From: Eucommia ulmoides | Lineage: Eukaryota > Streptophyta > Magnoliopsida > Garryales > Eucommiaceae | Length of the DNA stretch: 64,000 nucleotides | Direction: 5' to 3' | Assembly (NCBI GenBank): GCA_016647705.1 | Contig: CM028335.1 | Coordinates: 16,327,905-16,391,904 of the forward strand | Part shown: positions 11,599 through 22,755 of the stretch, in pieces | How positions within the stretch are numbered: position 1 is the stretch's first letter | Layout: every line of letters starts with the position of its first letter | Position numbers and translations under genes: made by a program | The notes under the pieces: model-generated | Databases searched by the model: none | What the model saw: the letters and a program-made list of their open reading frames with translations, nothing else | What the model was told of the DNA's origin: nothing

Positions 11599-11812
11599 TT
11601 TTCTGCACTGAGAATGATATTTCACAATGAGGCATTTACCTTTTATAGGCGCAAATGGCATAATCTTAGTGGTGAGTACTTGTACCTGAAAATTGTCTCC
11701 TCAACTCTGAATTCTGCGTTCAGATTTTTATTATGTACTGCCAAGTACAATTCCAGCCTTCTGATATTTGCTGGAAGAAAGCTACGCACTACAGCTCTTA
11801 TCGGCTCTCCAT

Positions 11813-11831
11813 CTTATAAAGCAAATATAGA
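11813..11831 (-). promoter_or_regulatory. Candidate TATA region of the MYR1-like gene
   Basis: On the minus strand CTCTATATTTGC and then TTTATAAG occur about 215-230 bp upstream of the start codon. A TATA element here would place transcription start near 11790, leaving a 5' UTR of roughly 190 bp. That leader may contain a small intron, since AG|GTACAAG-like and TACTCACC sequences occur around 11655-11690. Position and sequence are only suggestive. Confidence 0.3.
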
Positions 11832-12225
11832 GAGGAGGGTGGGGAATCAAAGTGAAGTATAGAATCTCGGAAAGGGCCCAAGAGAAAACCCCACCCAATC
11901 CAATCTTCACAGAAACTCAAAAAAGGAGGGATTGGCATTCCTATTTTTTTATTAACTCCACTTTTTAAATATCAACAGTATATAACACATTCATTCGTTT
12001 TGCACTATAATTTCCCAAGACACTTAACACCTTACAATATGTACAAAGAATAGATGCTCCAGTGTCCTATTCTCTGCGTTCATATCCGTCTGACAAGTTG
12101 GGAACCTTATTCCCAGGGCTTGAAAAAGTGGAATTTTCTGACCTTGATTGAAAGAATCCACTATGTTTGATGTCTTGAAAGCCCTTTTTACGCCTCATTC
12201 ACTTTCCTATGGAAGATTCTTTAAC

Positions 12226-12252
12226 CCCCCCCCCCCACCCCCCCCCCCCCCC
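12226..12252. repeat. Long poly-C tract
   Basis: An almost unbroken run of C (one A interruption) of about 27 bases. The minus strand is therefore a G run able to form G-quadruplexes. It may also be partly a sequencing or assembly artefact, as long homopolymers often are. Confidence 0.7.
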
Positions 12253-12863
12253 TTCTCCCTCCTGAGCCCTTGTTGTGTAGTCATTTTTCTGATTGCAGAC
12301 CAATGATAATGCAAAGATGTTAATTACAATTTATTAATATTACAGTATACAGACAATGACATAAAAGAATATATTTAACAGGTTAAATTGGGAATGCATA
12401 GAAGAAGATACTGTTGACTCGACCATTTAGAAGTTAGAATTAGATATGTATAGGAGAAGCGGAAAAGTAGTGGTGAGATGCTTCTTCCTGATTTTGTTTG
12501 AAGACCAGGATTGGAATAAGGAATAAATTCTTTCCTGTCTCCTTCAGTAAGTTTGGAACTTATTCAGCCTATACAGAACTAAAATAGTTGGAAGAAGGGG
12601 CCCAGTTAAATCTTTTCCATTCTTCTATTGGAATGAGACAGCAGCCCTTTGCCATCGAATTTTATGCCTTTGGGACCCTTTCAAAAAAGGAAAAAATAAA
12701 TAATTGTTCTTTCTTTATTAATGAGATGGAAGATTGTGGCCTGAAGAGGATGAGTTACCGTGTTCTTGACTAGAGTGCTAATTGGCTTTCCAGATTCTTA
12801 GAACGAATTTAAACATCTTTCCCCTCCTTTTTTTTTTTTTTTTTTTTTTGTGCGCGCGCTTAC

Positions 12864-12974
12864 GAATTTAGTCATTTTTACTGTTATGCACGTACGAATT
12901 GTATGAATTTAGTCATTTTACTGTTATGCATGTACGAATTGTATAGATTTAGTCACTTTTCACTGTTATGCATG
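12864..12974. repeat. Three-copy tandem repeat, about 40 bp unit
   Basis: The unit GAATTTAGTCATTTTTACTG followed by TTATGCACGTACGAATTGTA is repeated nearly three times, starting about 12864, 12905 and 12945. The last copy carries an extra TC insertion (CACTTTTCACTG). No coding meaning seen. Confidence 0.7.
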
Positions 12975-13507
12975 GTTATGTGCTAGTTCTCTATGGTCTA
13001 TACTTGTGAATTAGATCTAGTCAGATACTGTCCATGTGCTGATATGGAGTGTATAATATGGATGTACTCTTGTATATTTTTCTCCTGAACAAGCATGGTC
13101 TATCTGCGTGTGTGTGTGTAGATGGATGTATCCATACAGACTAAATTATATTGTGCCTTTAAGAAATATCATGGCTCCTGTATTGCATGTGCCAGTATAC
13201 CTTGTGTGGTTCAATGTAGATTTATAAACAAAAGAGTGTTGTGAGTTATATAGTAGGGCGTAGGGGCCCTGGGGGTTGGGGGCTGAGAAATTTGTGGGTG
13301 GTGGGGTGGGGGCTCCACCATCCCCCCATGGATCCTGTGGGGAAAAGCCATTCTGCATGCCACATATTTCAACGGAGCTTCGTTGGAATGACATTTTTGC
13401 ATTGGGGGTCTTATTATATAGTCCACTGTCTAATTCATTTTATGTCTTCTAAAGCAATTTATTTTCTAATCTTGTTCAACTTCTTTTTCAGTCCTTTGTT
13501 TTTTTAA

Positions 13508-14420
13508 GGAACCTCAGCGATGCGATAAGAGCTTTATTGATAAATCCAAAGAATAAAAAACTCAGAGGAGGGCAATGCCTAACCTCTGAAAAGAATCAAA
13601 ACAATAAATAATCAAATGAAAAATCAAAAAATTCAATTAAAAAAAATGACTTAAAAAACTCCTTTAATCATCCAAATGTTAGGGAAATGAAGTCTGTCCA
13701 GTTTTAAGCATCCACAAATAGTCGCCGAACATTTTGATTTAGACCAGAAAGTCCGATTATTTCCACCACTTCCTAGTTTCGCTAACAAGCCAGTAGCCGT
13801 ATTAGCTTCCCTATAGATGTGCAAAATAGAAGCATGAACCTTAAAAGTCAGATTCTTTATAATCTTAATCAGCGACGTTAATCTCCAGGGGATTTTAGCT
13901 CTCCCAACAACTATTTTGACTAGAAGGTCATTGTCACTGACAATATCCACGAAGAACCACTCAAACTCAACGCAGTCTTGAAGTGCTATCCAAAGAGTTT
14001 TTGATTCCGCAAGCAAGTTAGATCCAAACCCAATAATTTGACCGAACCCAAACAATAGTCTCATTAGCATTCCGCAAAGTACTGCCTCCGCCAATAAAAC
14101 CAGGGTTTCCTCTAAAGCTTCCATCCAAGTTAATCTTTAATCTATCACAAGGAGGGTTCCAATAAACCAACCGTATCTCAGATTTTGTTTTCTTTACTGG
14201 AGGTACAATCTTGGACAAGGTTTGGTAAATATTAAAGAGAACTTTCTGAGCATCACAATGAACCTCATCAAATCTAAACTTGTTGCGCATTTTTCAGATT
14301 TCCCTGCACAACATAGAAGGAATGAGCCTATTGTAAAAAAAATTCAGAAGGGTAGATCTATGTCCATCCCTTCAAATATCCCTTTTGCATTTCAGTTAGA
14401 AAAAATATTTTGAAAAAGGT
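13508..14420 (-). pseudogene. 5'-truncated LINE, RNase H end and 3' tail
   Basis: The minus strand reads MRNKFRFDEVHCDAQKVLFN, then VYWNPPCDRLKINLDGSFRG and NPGFIGGGSTLRNANETIVW (14290 to about 14050). It continues in another frame with FGSNLLAESKTLWIALQDCV, VDIVSDNDLLVKIVVG and ASILHIYREANTATGLLAKL (to about 13780). This is the RNase H-like C-terminal domain of plant L1-type LINE ORF2, with the two halves out of frame. Downstream is a 3' UTR containing CAATAAAGCTCTTAT (a polyadenylation-signal context) that ends in an A-rich tail at about 13500-13510. The reverse transcriptase part is missing, as expected for 5'-truncated LINE copies. No clear TSD was found. Confidence 0.75.
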
Positions 14421-14583
14421 TGTCTTGGAGGTGTTAGATTGGAAATAGACATGATCTTTTAACATTAGTTGAAACTAGTGGCTGCGCTAAGTGCAAACAC
14501 ACAAATTCGAGGTTATTGGCTTGAACTTTTTACCAGTAGGCCATCTATAGGCCCCGTATTTAGAGAAATTACCTATGATGGAA

Positions 14584-14758
14584 CAACGGTCTAGTGGTAA
14601 AAGGTCTAGCCCAATAACCATGTTCTTTGGGTTCGGACCTTGGCACCTTGGGAGTGGTTATTATTGTGCGATGCCTAAGCTTAGATTTATTTTCAATCTA
14701 TTCCCTCCCAGACCTCATTTAGTGGGACAAAACAGGTGATGTTTTTTTACCTATGAAT
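14584..14758 (+). mobile_element. tRNA-derived SINE with 11 bp TSD
   Basis: The 5' part carries an RNA polymerase III promoter. An A-box-like GGTCTAGTGGTAAAAGG (about 14588) is followed by a B box, GGTTCGGACC (about 14630). The element ends in a T-rich tail (TTTTTTTACC). The 11 bases CTATGATGGAA occur just before (14573-14583) and just after (14759-14769), a clear target-site duplication. Length 175 bp is normal for plant SINEs. The body does not fold as a normal tRNA. The family cannot be named without a database search. Confidence 0.8.
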
Positions 14759-14769
14759 CTATGATGGAA

Positions 14770-15710
14770 AAAGAAAAAAGAAAATGCTTGTTTTTCATGT
14801 TGTGTAACTATTAGTTGTACCATGGTTTTCTCTTACGAAATTATGATGTATGCATGATGTATGTATAAAATGCATTCTATAATATTGTCATATGATCAAT
14901 AAAAATAGAATATGTGCGAAAAGTCGAAAACTGACAGATAAACAGTGGATCTGCCAACCCATGGTTTTATCCAACAATACTGTAAAATAGAATTCGAGGA
15001 CAACATGAAGTCATTTTTACTTGTAGAAGAATGCTTGTTGAGACGATCAGGGTTTGATTGTTTAGAAATTTAAGTCTTTTTTTTAATCCAGGTTTTCATA
15101 TTTATGTTTCAAATAAAATATGCGGAATTCCTCTTTTTGAGCAATGTATCCAAACCACCTGATTTTTTCAAGAAGATTATTTGATTCTGATATGTATGGA
15201 TACTTTATACAGTTTGGAAGAATCTGTGGAAGACTTTAGCAAAAGTTCGAAAGCAGAATTCCTTAATACTTTGCTGGCATGTGGATGGGAATAATAGAGA
15301 GAGAGAACGAATTTTGTGCTCCTTAAGCTACATTGTTAAATGGCTCCTGGTACGTATACTGTATTCATATCACCATTTAGTACTCATTTGTCGCATAATT
15401 TTGTTGGAGGCCTCAAATGGCAGTTTAAAGGCTGTCAAAGCCATTCATTTTGAATTTTCAAGCTGTTATCTGAGATCTCAAAATTGTCGGCCAAACGGGT
15501 TCTCAAGTGTATGTCATGCTTACAAATGCTGAAAGGATAATGTTTGATTGTGATAAAGAAGTTCCTAGTTTTCCGGGGATCAAAAACAGAAATCTGTAAA
15601 TAAAAAAAAACTCTTTTTTTGTATTGTTCCCAAAAGTTTGTTTTTAAATCTGAGCACATCCAGATTTCTGAACTGGGAATAAATAGAGAAATATGAGTAC
15701 AAAAACACTA
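14770..15710. other. AT-rich intergenic stretch, nothing recognised
   Basis: No domain or structured repeat was found. Small ORFs on both strands at 15281-15659 show no recognisable motif and overlap each other. Confidence 0.3.
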
Positions 15711-15711
15711 A

Positions 15712-15843
15712 GGTGGCGCTTGTTTAGGGTTTTTGTTCCCTTAAAACTTGGAAGAGGTTATATGGGTTTTTTGTTCTTGTGTTCCCATATTTCTGGGAGT
15801 AGAAACAAAAAAACAGAAACACAAACACCAAACAAACGCCACC
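15712..15843. mobile_element. Small MITE with terminal inverted repeats
   Basis: The left end reads GGTGGCGCTTGTTTAGGGTT and the right end, reverse-complemented, GGTGGCGTTTGTTTGGTGTT. The interior is also partly self-complementary (TTTTTGTTCCC against CAGAAACAC). At 132 bp it has no coding capacity. The flanks do not show an obvious TSD, so superfamily assignment (hAT-like by end sequence) is uncertain. The element at 18129-18356 has related ends. Confidence 0.55.
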
Positions 15844-15869
15844 GGGGCGACTTGTCAAAGTTATAAATG

Positions 15870-16117
15870 TCAATTTTTCTCTATATCTAGACTCTAGACT
15901 CTAGAGATAAAAAAGTGATACGAGGTAGCAACCAACCAAAAGCATATGGTATTAAGTGGAGTAGCTTCTTTCACATATAGACTACTTTGTGAAACCTCAA
16001 TTTTTCTATATATCTAGACTCTAGAGATGAAAAAGTGATACGAGGTAGCAACCAATATAAAAGCATATGGTATTAAGTGGAGTAGTTTCTTTCACATATA
16101 GACTACTTTGGGAAACC
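15870..16117. repeat. Tandem duplication of a 120-128 bp LTR-derived segment
   Basis: Segment 15870-15996 is repeated at 15998-16117 with few differences. Both run from CAATTTTTCT through CTCTAGAGAT, AAAAGTGATACGAGGTAGCA and AAGTGGAGTAG to GAAACCT. The right half of each copy matches the LTR-like sequence of the adjacent TRIM array, so the duplication enlarged that array's truncated end. Confidence 0.75.
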
Positions 16118-16585
16118 TCACAAATTCGATGTGGAATTCTCATTTCTAACATCCACCCTCACGTTCAACTCTGTCTTGCACGTGATGTAATTGCACGGGT
16201 ATCATAAAAGAGAAAACAAACAATCAACGACAAACAAGTAGGGCTTCCATATCCAGCTCTGATACCATGATAGGAGGTTCCATCCTAAAATCATATGTAT
16301 TAAGTGGAGCAGCTTCTTTCATATATAGACTATTTTGGGAAACCTCACACATTCGATATGAGATTTTGACACCCACTCTCACGTTCAATTCTGCCTCGCA
16401 CGTGATGTGATCACACAGATATCAGAAAAGAGAAAACAAACAATCAATGACAAGCAAACAAGCTTCCCATATGCAACACTGATACCATGATAGGAGGTTC
16501 CAACCTAAAATCATATGTTGCAGTGGCTCCTTTCACAAGTAGACAACTTTGAGAAGCCTTAGAAATTTGAGGTGAGATTCTAACA
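16071..16585 (-). mobile_element. Tandem TRIM array: three short LTRs, two internal regions
   Basis: On the minus strand three LTR copies begin TGTYAGAAATGAG or TGTCAAAATCTC: 16585-16488, 16370-16268, and one starting at 16151 that is truncated. The two full copies are 98 and 103 bp and end GAACCTCCTATCA. Each is followed at once by TGGTATCAG (16487 and 16267 leftwards), the initiator-Met tRNA primer site. The second site is the classic TGGTATCAGAGC. The two internal regions are only about 116 bp, have no coding capacity and end in purine-rich GTGAGGGTGGA-type tracts. This is TRIM structure arranged as LTR-internal-LTR-internal-LTR, as recombination between LTRs produces. Confidence 0.8.
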
Positions 16586-17539
16586 AAAAGATCACATGTT
16601 CGCCCTGAGAAGATGATGTTTTTATTGGGGAGTGTAGATTTAGGATTAATAGCCTACCGTAAACAGAATGAAGACGTGCTGAAATTACTGTCATTTCATC
16701 TCTCTGAAGAGCCAACCGGTCTTCGCAGCAATTGTACATGTAAAGTTGCCTTTTCTTTTTGATGTCGCCACAAAATAATAAATAAATAATAATAATAATA
16801 AAAAATAGATAGCATTTAGCTCTTTGTTATTTCTTTCTCTGTGTTATGCATAATATTCTCCACTTTACAAAGATCAACACCAGTAAGTTGTTCTCTCTTG
16901 TACTTATATTTTTCCTTTTCTGAGTTGAGAATCATTTTTTATGGGGTATTAGTCAATCATTATCAAAAACAACAAACCCGTGGGGGATTCTTATTGGTTG
17001 TTGACCTGTTGACCACTCACGATCGAATTGGCCAATAACAAAAAAGAAAGAAAATGATTATATGAAGAAAAAAAAAGGTGAGGATCAAAAGTCAGATTCT
17101 GTGGGAATAGGAATGTTAGAATCTTAATCCCCCAAAAAGTAAAAGCCAATGGGGTCTGTATTCTCAAGCCAAGAATTTTTAGGTTATTCTTTCCTACTCA
17201 GGGCCACAAAAAATGGGTTCTTCTCCAATTCCTTTATACTTCAACTTAATGGGAACTGCTTAAGATTCCTTTTTTTCCCCCTTCTAAAAAATGCATAATC
17301 TAAGTTGTTCCCTCATAATCTTGATGAGTTTTTGGGCATAGTTTATCTTCTGTTCTGTTGTGTTGGTAAAACTAATTTCTTCGGTATCTGAACAAGGTAT
17401 AATAGGGGAGTGTGGCATTGTCGAAGTATCTAGTTCTCCCTTTATCGCCTTATATTCTGTTTGGCAACCTTTTATTTTATTTATTATTATTTTTTTAATA
17501 TTCCACAAATGCTATATCCTTTGTAATATCAGTTCCTGC
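16586..17539. other. Intergenic region, nothing recognised
   Basis: It contains an AAT microsatellite (about 16779-16803) and one minus-strand frame (17508-17284) with a complex, non-repetitive composition but no motif I know. No RNA gene or element border was identified. Confidence 0.3.
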
Positions 17540-17928
17540 TAGGGGTGGGCAGCGGGTTGCGGCAGTTTGGGCCAAATCCGCGGAGAACTGAAGAAATCAA
17601 GATGATATTCGGATTATGGCGAATGAATTAGGGAAGAACGAATTAGGGATTTAGGTTTAGGAAAGAAAGAAGAAGCGGCGACGGAACAGGAAATGAATTA
17701 GGGTTAGAATTTAGGAAGAACCTGATCTACCAAAATGACGTCGTTTAATGCAATTTCGGGCCGGGTCGGGCCAACCCATGTCCAGAACTACTTGATCCAC
17801 CAACCAACCACACATTGCGGGGTTGCAGCTTTAACACCCGCGCAATGTGCGGGTTACTCCTGCGTGGTTTCCTTTGCAGTGCTGTTTCACGGGTTTGGTG
17901 GGTTGACCCGGCCCGTTGCACACCCCTA
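17540..17928. mobile_element. hAT-type MITE
   Basis: Ends are inverted: TAGGGGTGGGCAGCGGG on the left, and TAGGGGTGTGCAACGGGCC on the right after reverse complementation. TAGGGGTG.GCA termini with GGGCCGGG just inside are typical of hAT non-autonomous elements. The flanking 8-mers GTTCCTGC (17532-17539) and GTTCCGCA (17929-17936) share their first five bases, a plausible eroded 8 bp TSD. The interior holds no recognisable gene; the 64- to 77-residue frames on both strands across its right half are shadows of the GC-rich inverted sequence. Confidence 0.7.
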
Positions 17929-18128
17929 GTTCCGCAATAGCTGAAAATAGGGTTCTGTCTGTTTATTTTGCTTTGCATTGAGTTTTGTCTTTCAATTTTT
18001 TTCTCTTTTTTTTTTCTTTTTTCTTTTTATTTTTTTATTGTTATGTATATAAATGATTCTTGATATTTGTGTTTTGATGTTTAGGCTGATTGTCTTCCAG
18101 CGTTGGTCAATATATGTGATCTGAGGTA

Positions 18129-18356
18129 GTGTTTGTTTAGCGTTTCTGCTCCCAGATTTCTGTTTTGGTTCGAAAAACTGTGAGCATAATCATAAATTTG
18201 GGAACAATTCCATTCTGTTCCTAAAAATTTGGGAGCAGAACAAAAATTCATGTATATATATATATATTTTTTTTTTTCATTTCTGTATTCCTGTGCTTGT
18301 TCACAGTTTTTTTGGAAATAAAAATTGAAATTTAAGAACAGAAACATTAACAAATG
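18129..18356. mobile_element. MITE with about 50 bp imperfect inverted ends
   Basis: The left end GTGTTTGTTTAGCGTTTCTG and the reverse-complemented right end CATTTGTTAATGTTTCTGTT align over about 50 bases, up to a shared AAAAACTGTG. The centre has a TA microsatellite and a T tract. A TSD was not resolved. The ends resemble those of the element at 15712-15843. Confidence 0.6.
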
Positions 18357-18609
18357 GCCCAGGTCTCTCTAGGCATTCTTGTACGGTTCAATTGCGAGCG
18401 AGCATCAATTGTAAAGTGTGATTTAGCCTTCGAAGCGTGGGATAGATGTTTGAGATTACTTTTAAAAGATAACTATTGTGAGTATATAAAATTGTAATTT
18501 TATAATAAAAATATCAGGTTTTTATTGTTTTGCCCTATATTAAGAACTATTATCGAGAATTAACTATATAAATTTTTTTGTTGGTAGAAGAGCTATTCAT
18601 AAACTCTAT

Positions 18610-19245
18610 GTAGAATTTAAGGGGCAAACTAGATGTATACCTTTTTTTACTATTCATACACCCTTTAAAAAATTAATTAAATTATTATTTTACCTTTTAT
18701 TTTATTAACACATACATGCCGTTGAGTTTTTGGTTTTACACATATCTCCCCTCCTTCCCTTCTTTGGTGAACTACCATCGTCGGCGATGGTGCCATCACC
18801 GGCGATCTCCTCTCTCACCCCACCCTCCCACTGGTACCACTACGCTGACGGTATCACCCACCCACCTGACTCCCATTTATCCATGCACCCCGTCGGTACC
18901 CCCACCAACCCTCCTAGAATTGCTGCCTCATCCTTTTTTTCTCTTCTTTTTCCCCTCTATATATATGTAGAGAGAGAGAGGAGGGCGGTTCTGGTGCCGG
19001 GGGGGTTGGGTAAGGGTGATTGATGTAATGTTGAGAGAGAGAGAGAGGAGGGCAGTTCGGGGGGGGGGGGTTGGTGTGATGTTTGAAAACAGAAGGAAAA
19101 AAAATTATTTCAAAGGTGTAAAAGAGTAATTTTTACATCATTTAGCTGGTGTTTTTTTTTTTATTTATTATAATTATTTTTAAAGTGTATATTTAGCTGA
19201 AAATGGTGCACATATAAAAGCTCCCAAAATTTAATTCTCAAGAGA
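18610..19245. mobile_element. Possible non-autonomous DNA transposon with inverted AT-rich ends
   Basis: The left side (TAGATGTATACC, ATTCATACACCCTTTAAAAA) and the reverse complement of the right side (TATATGTGCACC, AAATATACACTTTAAAAATA) are similar over about 60 bases, which suggests terminal inverted repeats. The interior is C/T-rich then G-rich, with GAGAGAGAG and long G runs (about 18960-19075). It looks like captured 5' UTR sequence, and its small plus-strand ORFs are Ser/Pro low complexity. Borders are approximate and no TSD was found. Confidence 0.4.
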
Positions 19246-19499
19246 TCATTAAATGCCAGGAATGGACGCCTTTACTTAAATTCCGAAAATAACAATGAAG
19301 AGGTTGGTTATGGTAAATTATAATTCAGTTAAGGCATTTTTTTTTTATTATTTTCTTTATTCATGGCATTTTGAGTATCACGTTTCCTATTCTATTTTCA
19401 ATTTTTTGAATACCATAGACAGTTGAGAAAGGTTTTTGTGCGTAGAAATTGCAGGTCAGTCATTAGTCATATTGTTAAGTAATTATAATTCGTTGTTAT

Positions 19500-22400
19500 T
19501 TACTACACATCGTTCATGTTTTTGTTACGTGAAACAGAGATTTGTTGTTTGAGTAAGTTTTTTTGTGATTTGTACAAACCAGATAATACAGTGATTTTCG
19601 TTTGTTTGAAATAATTTTTGTACAAACTTAATGTTCACGTCTCATATTGATCAACAACGAATTTTGTCATCTTAAAAAAAATGAACGTTCACATTTTATT
19701 TTGGTAGTACTAGGTGATAAATATTGTTGAAATTACGCAATTACTTGGTATGATACGAGTTATCTTTCGAAACAATATTAGCATTTTACATTATTATAAT
19801 TGTGATGTGAATGTTCACATTATTTAGATGATGTGAGTATTCACAATTACTAGTCTCATTAACAGTGTAGACAATATAATATAGGGAGTAAATGTTCACG
19901 GTATAAATATTGTTCAAATATATATGAATTGATGAGAAAGTTCAAGGGATTTTTATTATTTATTCCCCAAAGTATCCTAAGCTATTAAAAAAATTCCAAA
20001 CTAGTGTAATTAAGTTTTTGGTCCTCTAATACACTTTAGATGAGTTATTGTTTTGAAAAAGTGTAAAGCATTTACAATTTTTTAGACCAATGTAAATATT
20101 CGTGAGGTTGTTGCAACTGTGGTATGAATGTTCATATTAATAGTCATATTAAAAACAACAATATTATAAAGTTAATGGCGTGAATGTTAACGTTAATATA
20201 AAATGTATTCACATGCATAAAAGTTAATGGGAGAATTTATCAGCGTTAGTGTCGTATTATTATTTGGATGCAAATATGTTGACATTCATGTTATTTGCAT
20301 TTTCAAAGTGTGTGTATTTTTTAGTAGGCCACCCCCAAAGGTTTGAAACTTAGTCTGATCCTCTCTATTAAGGCATCGTTCTTTTGCATGTTCTCGAGAT
20401 TTACTTGCTTCGAATAAAATGCTTCGAACAACTTGGCAAATAATGTCTTTGCCAGTAATAACTTGTGTTCTTCGGTTAGGTTGTAGTCCTTCACCAATTC
20501 AAACATTTGCTTTATATTGCATTGGTAAAGAAATGTCTTCGACTTACTTTGACTTTTTTTTTTTTTTTTTTTTTTTTTAGTGAGTAGCTGCAAAAAACTG
20601 AAAGAAGAGAGTAAACTTTTGAACATTCACAATAATTCAAAATAGTCATTCAGCTATTGTAATCAACATTTAGAGAATGTGAATGCTCACATATGTAGAA
20701 GACATTTAATTTCATGTGAAAAACATACAAATATCCATAGTCATGGTACATATAAAACTTAATGTTGCAGTAATTATAAGCAAGGAGTTTGAATGTTCAT
20801 AATTCAACTAGGGAACGTGGATGTTTCACATTCACAAGTTGATTTAGCCGTGAGGGGAAGTTGTAGTTGTAAACATTCACAGTAGTTCAAAACTGTTATT
20901 TTAGATTGGAACAATCAATGTATGAAAGTGGCACATAGATTATATGAATGTTGACATATTTACCAGACACTCATTAGACGCAAAAGCAGTATAAGTAATG
21001 GTATGGTGTGAATATTCACATAAACATAGAGACATTTCAGATTGAGACAATAAATGTTCGAATAACACAGAGTATGTTAATGATCACATATATACAAGAT
21101 ACTCATTTACATGTGAAAAACCAGACGCTATCTCAAGGCATGGTGTGAATATTCACATTATCAGGGAATGTTAAGGGTTTATACCACTTACATCCTTTGT
21201 TATTTTGTCCTAAACTATATATCTTCCCTGTCATTTTACAAATAACAGTCAACTCTTTTGACCACATTTTTCTTGTAAAAAAAAATAAATACTCTTTATT
21301 TTTAATTCTATTATATATATATATATTAAAAATCACTAAAATTTTTGTTTTTAAAAATATCCTCTTGACTCCTATTTTTTAAGCAATTTCATTATTCCAT
21401 CTCCCATCATCCCCTTCTACCACTACTATACCCCACTCCATCCGTCGCCGCCGGAATCCTCACCTTGTGAGTATCAAGAAATGTCATGGACATACAATTA
21501 AATATCATCAAGAACATCAACAAATATCATCAAGACATGCCATCAAGGACATCAAGAAATGTCATGAACATTATGTCATGGACCCCCTCCTTCCTCCTCC
21601 CTTCCCCCCCCCTCTTACTCTCCCTCCCTCCCTCACAGATCTATCGCTGGACGGATCTGTAAGGGAGAGAGAGGGAGAAAAAGAGGGGGAGAGAGAAATT
21701 TCGACAGTGGCGGCGATGGCGGATGGAGTAGAGAGAGAGGAAATAGGAGGAGAGGAGGCTTTGAAGAAGAAATTTTTTTATTCATTAGGGTTAGATAGGG
21801 TTCGATTTTAGGGATGTAATAATAGGAGTATTATTGTAAAAAATAAAAGAGGAATATTTATATTTATATATATAACAAATTTAAAGGGTTATTTATGTAT
21901 TTTTATTTTTAATTATTTTTAAATAGGTAAGGGTAAAATTGTCATTACAATAAAAAAAAATTATCAATTTTTTATTTATAAAAGAGATAAGTGGTATTTA
22001 ACCAAAATTATTGATATTTGTAAAATGATAGTTGAGGTATTTGATTTAGTGCAAAATGATAGAGGAGGTAAATTGTATAAACCCGGAATGTTAATGTTTC
22101 ACCTTAACAATTTGATTTAAAGTCGTAAAGGAAGTCGCAGATGTGAATATTCATATACTTAACCATAGGCTATCAAATGGCCCAGTTCGATTTTTCTTTT
22201 CTTTTTTTTCTTTTCAAAACAAGAGTTATGCACCCAACTTCTTAATTTCCGCTTTGTTCTAGTAATAAACATGAAGTTTGTCATAGATTAAGAATGAATA
22301 TCATACATATCACACCAAAGAAAACTATTATTGTTCAATTTCACAGAAGTTAATCGCAAAAAAATCGAAAAAGCAAACAATGCACATCACCTTGTGGACT

Positions 22401-22755
22401 ACTAGTCTGTATTTTCTTTGAATTTGATCTCTCTCTTTCTTTTGACTTTGCCATTGTTTGATAACCTGGGTCTCACGAATGCTCTGCGATCTTGTATTAG
22501 GGTTTTGGGTTTCAAAGACACTCAAGGAAGAAAATAAGTATCAATATGGTAAGGGGAATAATGAGTGGAGAATGTGGGTTTCAAATATTTTAAGAAAACC
22601 TACTCTCCACAAAAAATCGCATTTTTAATAGGGGTGTGAATATTCACAAAACTATATTTTTTTTAAATATACAATACACTTCAAATTCAAGAGCGTCAAA
22701 TGTACATTAAATCATATTTTTGAGTATTTCTTATAATGAAAATGTTCACAATTTT
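19500..22755. repeat. Region of about 20 dispersed GTGAAYATTCAC near-palindromes
   Basis: Copies or one- or two-base variants of TGTGAATATTCACA occur near 19630, 19684, 19808, 19836, 19893, 20121, 20180, 20620, 20678, 20785, 20829, 20870, 20945, 21011, 21142, 22143, 22634 and 22741. The gap between 21160 and 22130 holds a C/T-rich and GAGA-rich, UTR-like block (21400-21800). The motif is its own reverse complement, so a dimeric protein could bind it. Clustered subterminal motifs of this kind are known in CACTA elements and in VANDAL-type MULEs, but no terminal repeats or transposase were found here. The composition otherwise is AT-rich. Confidence 0.6.
20321..20551 (-). CDS. Unidentified exon-like ORF in the palindrome region
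   Basis: The minus-strand frame ending at 20321 reads NIKQMFELVKDYNLTEEHKL and continues to SFKPLGVAY before its stop. It has normal amino-acid variety, unlike the low-complexity frames nearby, and upstream is a long T/A tract. A second minus-strand piece starts at an ATG at 22454 (MAKSKERERSNSKKIQ) and reaches a possible GTGATG donor at 22390. The two could be the last and first exons of one transposon gene, but no family was recognised. The order and splicing are guesses. Confidence 0.25.
   Translation of the reverse strand, partial: QSKSKTFLYQCNIKQMFELVKDYNLTEEHKLLLAKTLFAKLFEAFYSKQVNLENMQKNDALIERIRLSFKPLGVAY

Larger units (their letters stand above)
11880..13507. other. Intergenic region with C tract and short tandem repeat
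   Basis: No gene recognised. The notable parts are the C-rich tract at 12226-12252 and the short tandem repeat at 12864-12974, listed separately. Small ORFs on both strands at 13146-13507 are Pro- or Gly-rich low-complexity frames over a G-rich stretch and have no domain. Confidence 0.35.

Noticed and set aside
13146..13507. Small ORFs on both strands over a GGGGG-rich stretch
   Set aside because: Low complexity, mutually overlapping and without domain.
14584..14660. A tRNA gene
   Set aside because: A and B boxes are present, but the acceptor stem and cloverleaf do not form and the segment is bounded by an 11 bp TSD, so it is a SINE.
17284..17508. Minus-strand frame with varied composition
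   Set aside because: It looks protein-like (EYKAIKGELDTSTMPHSP) but I recognise no family, and no splice context or neighbouring exon was found.
21467..21811. Plus-strand ORF of 114 residues
   Set aside because: It runs over CATCAAGA repeats and GAGA-rich sequence; composition is low complexity.
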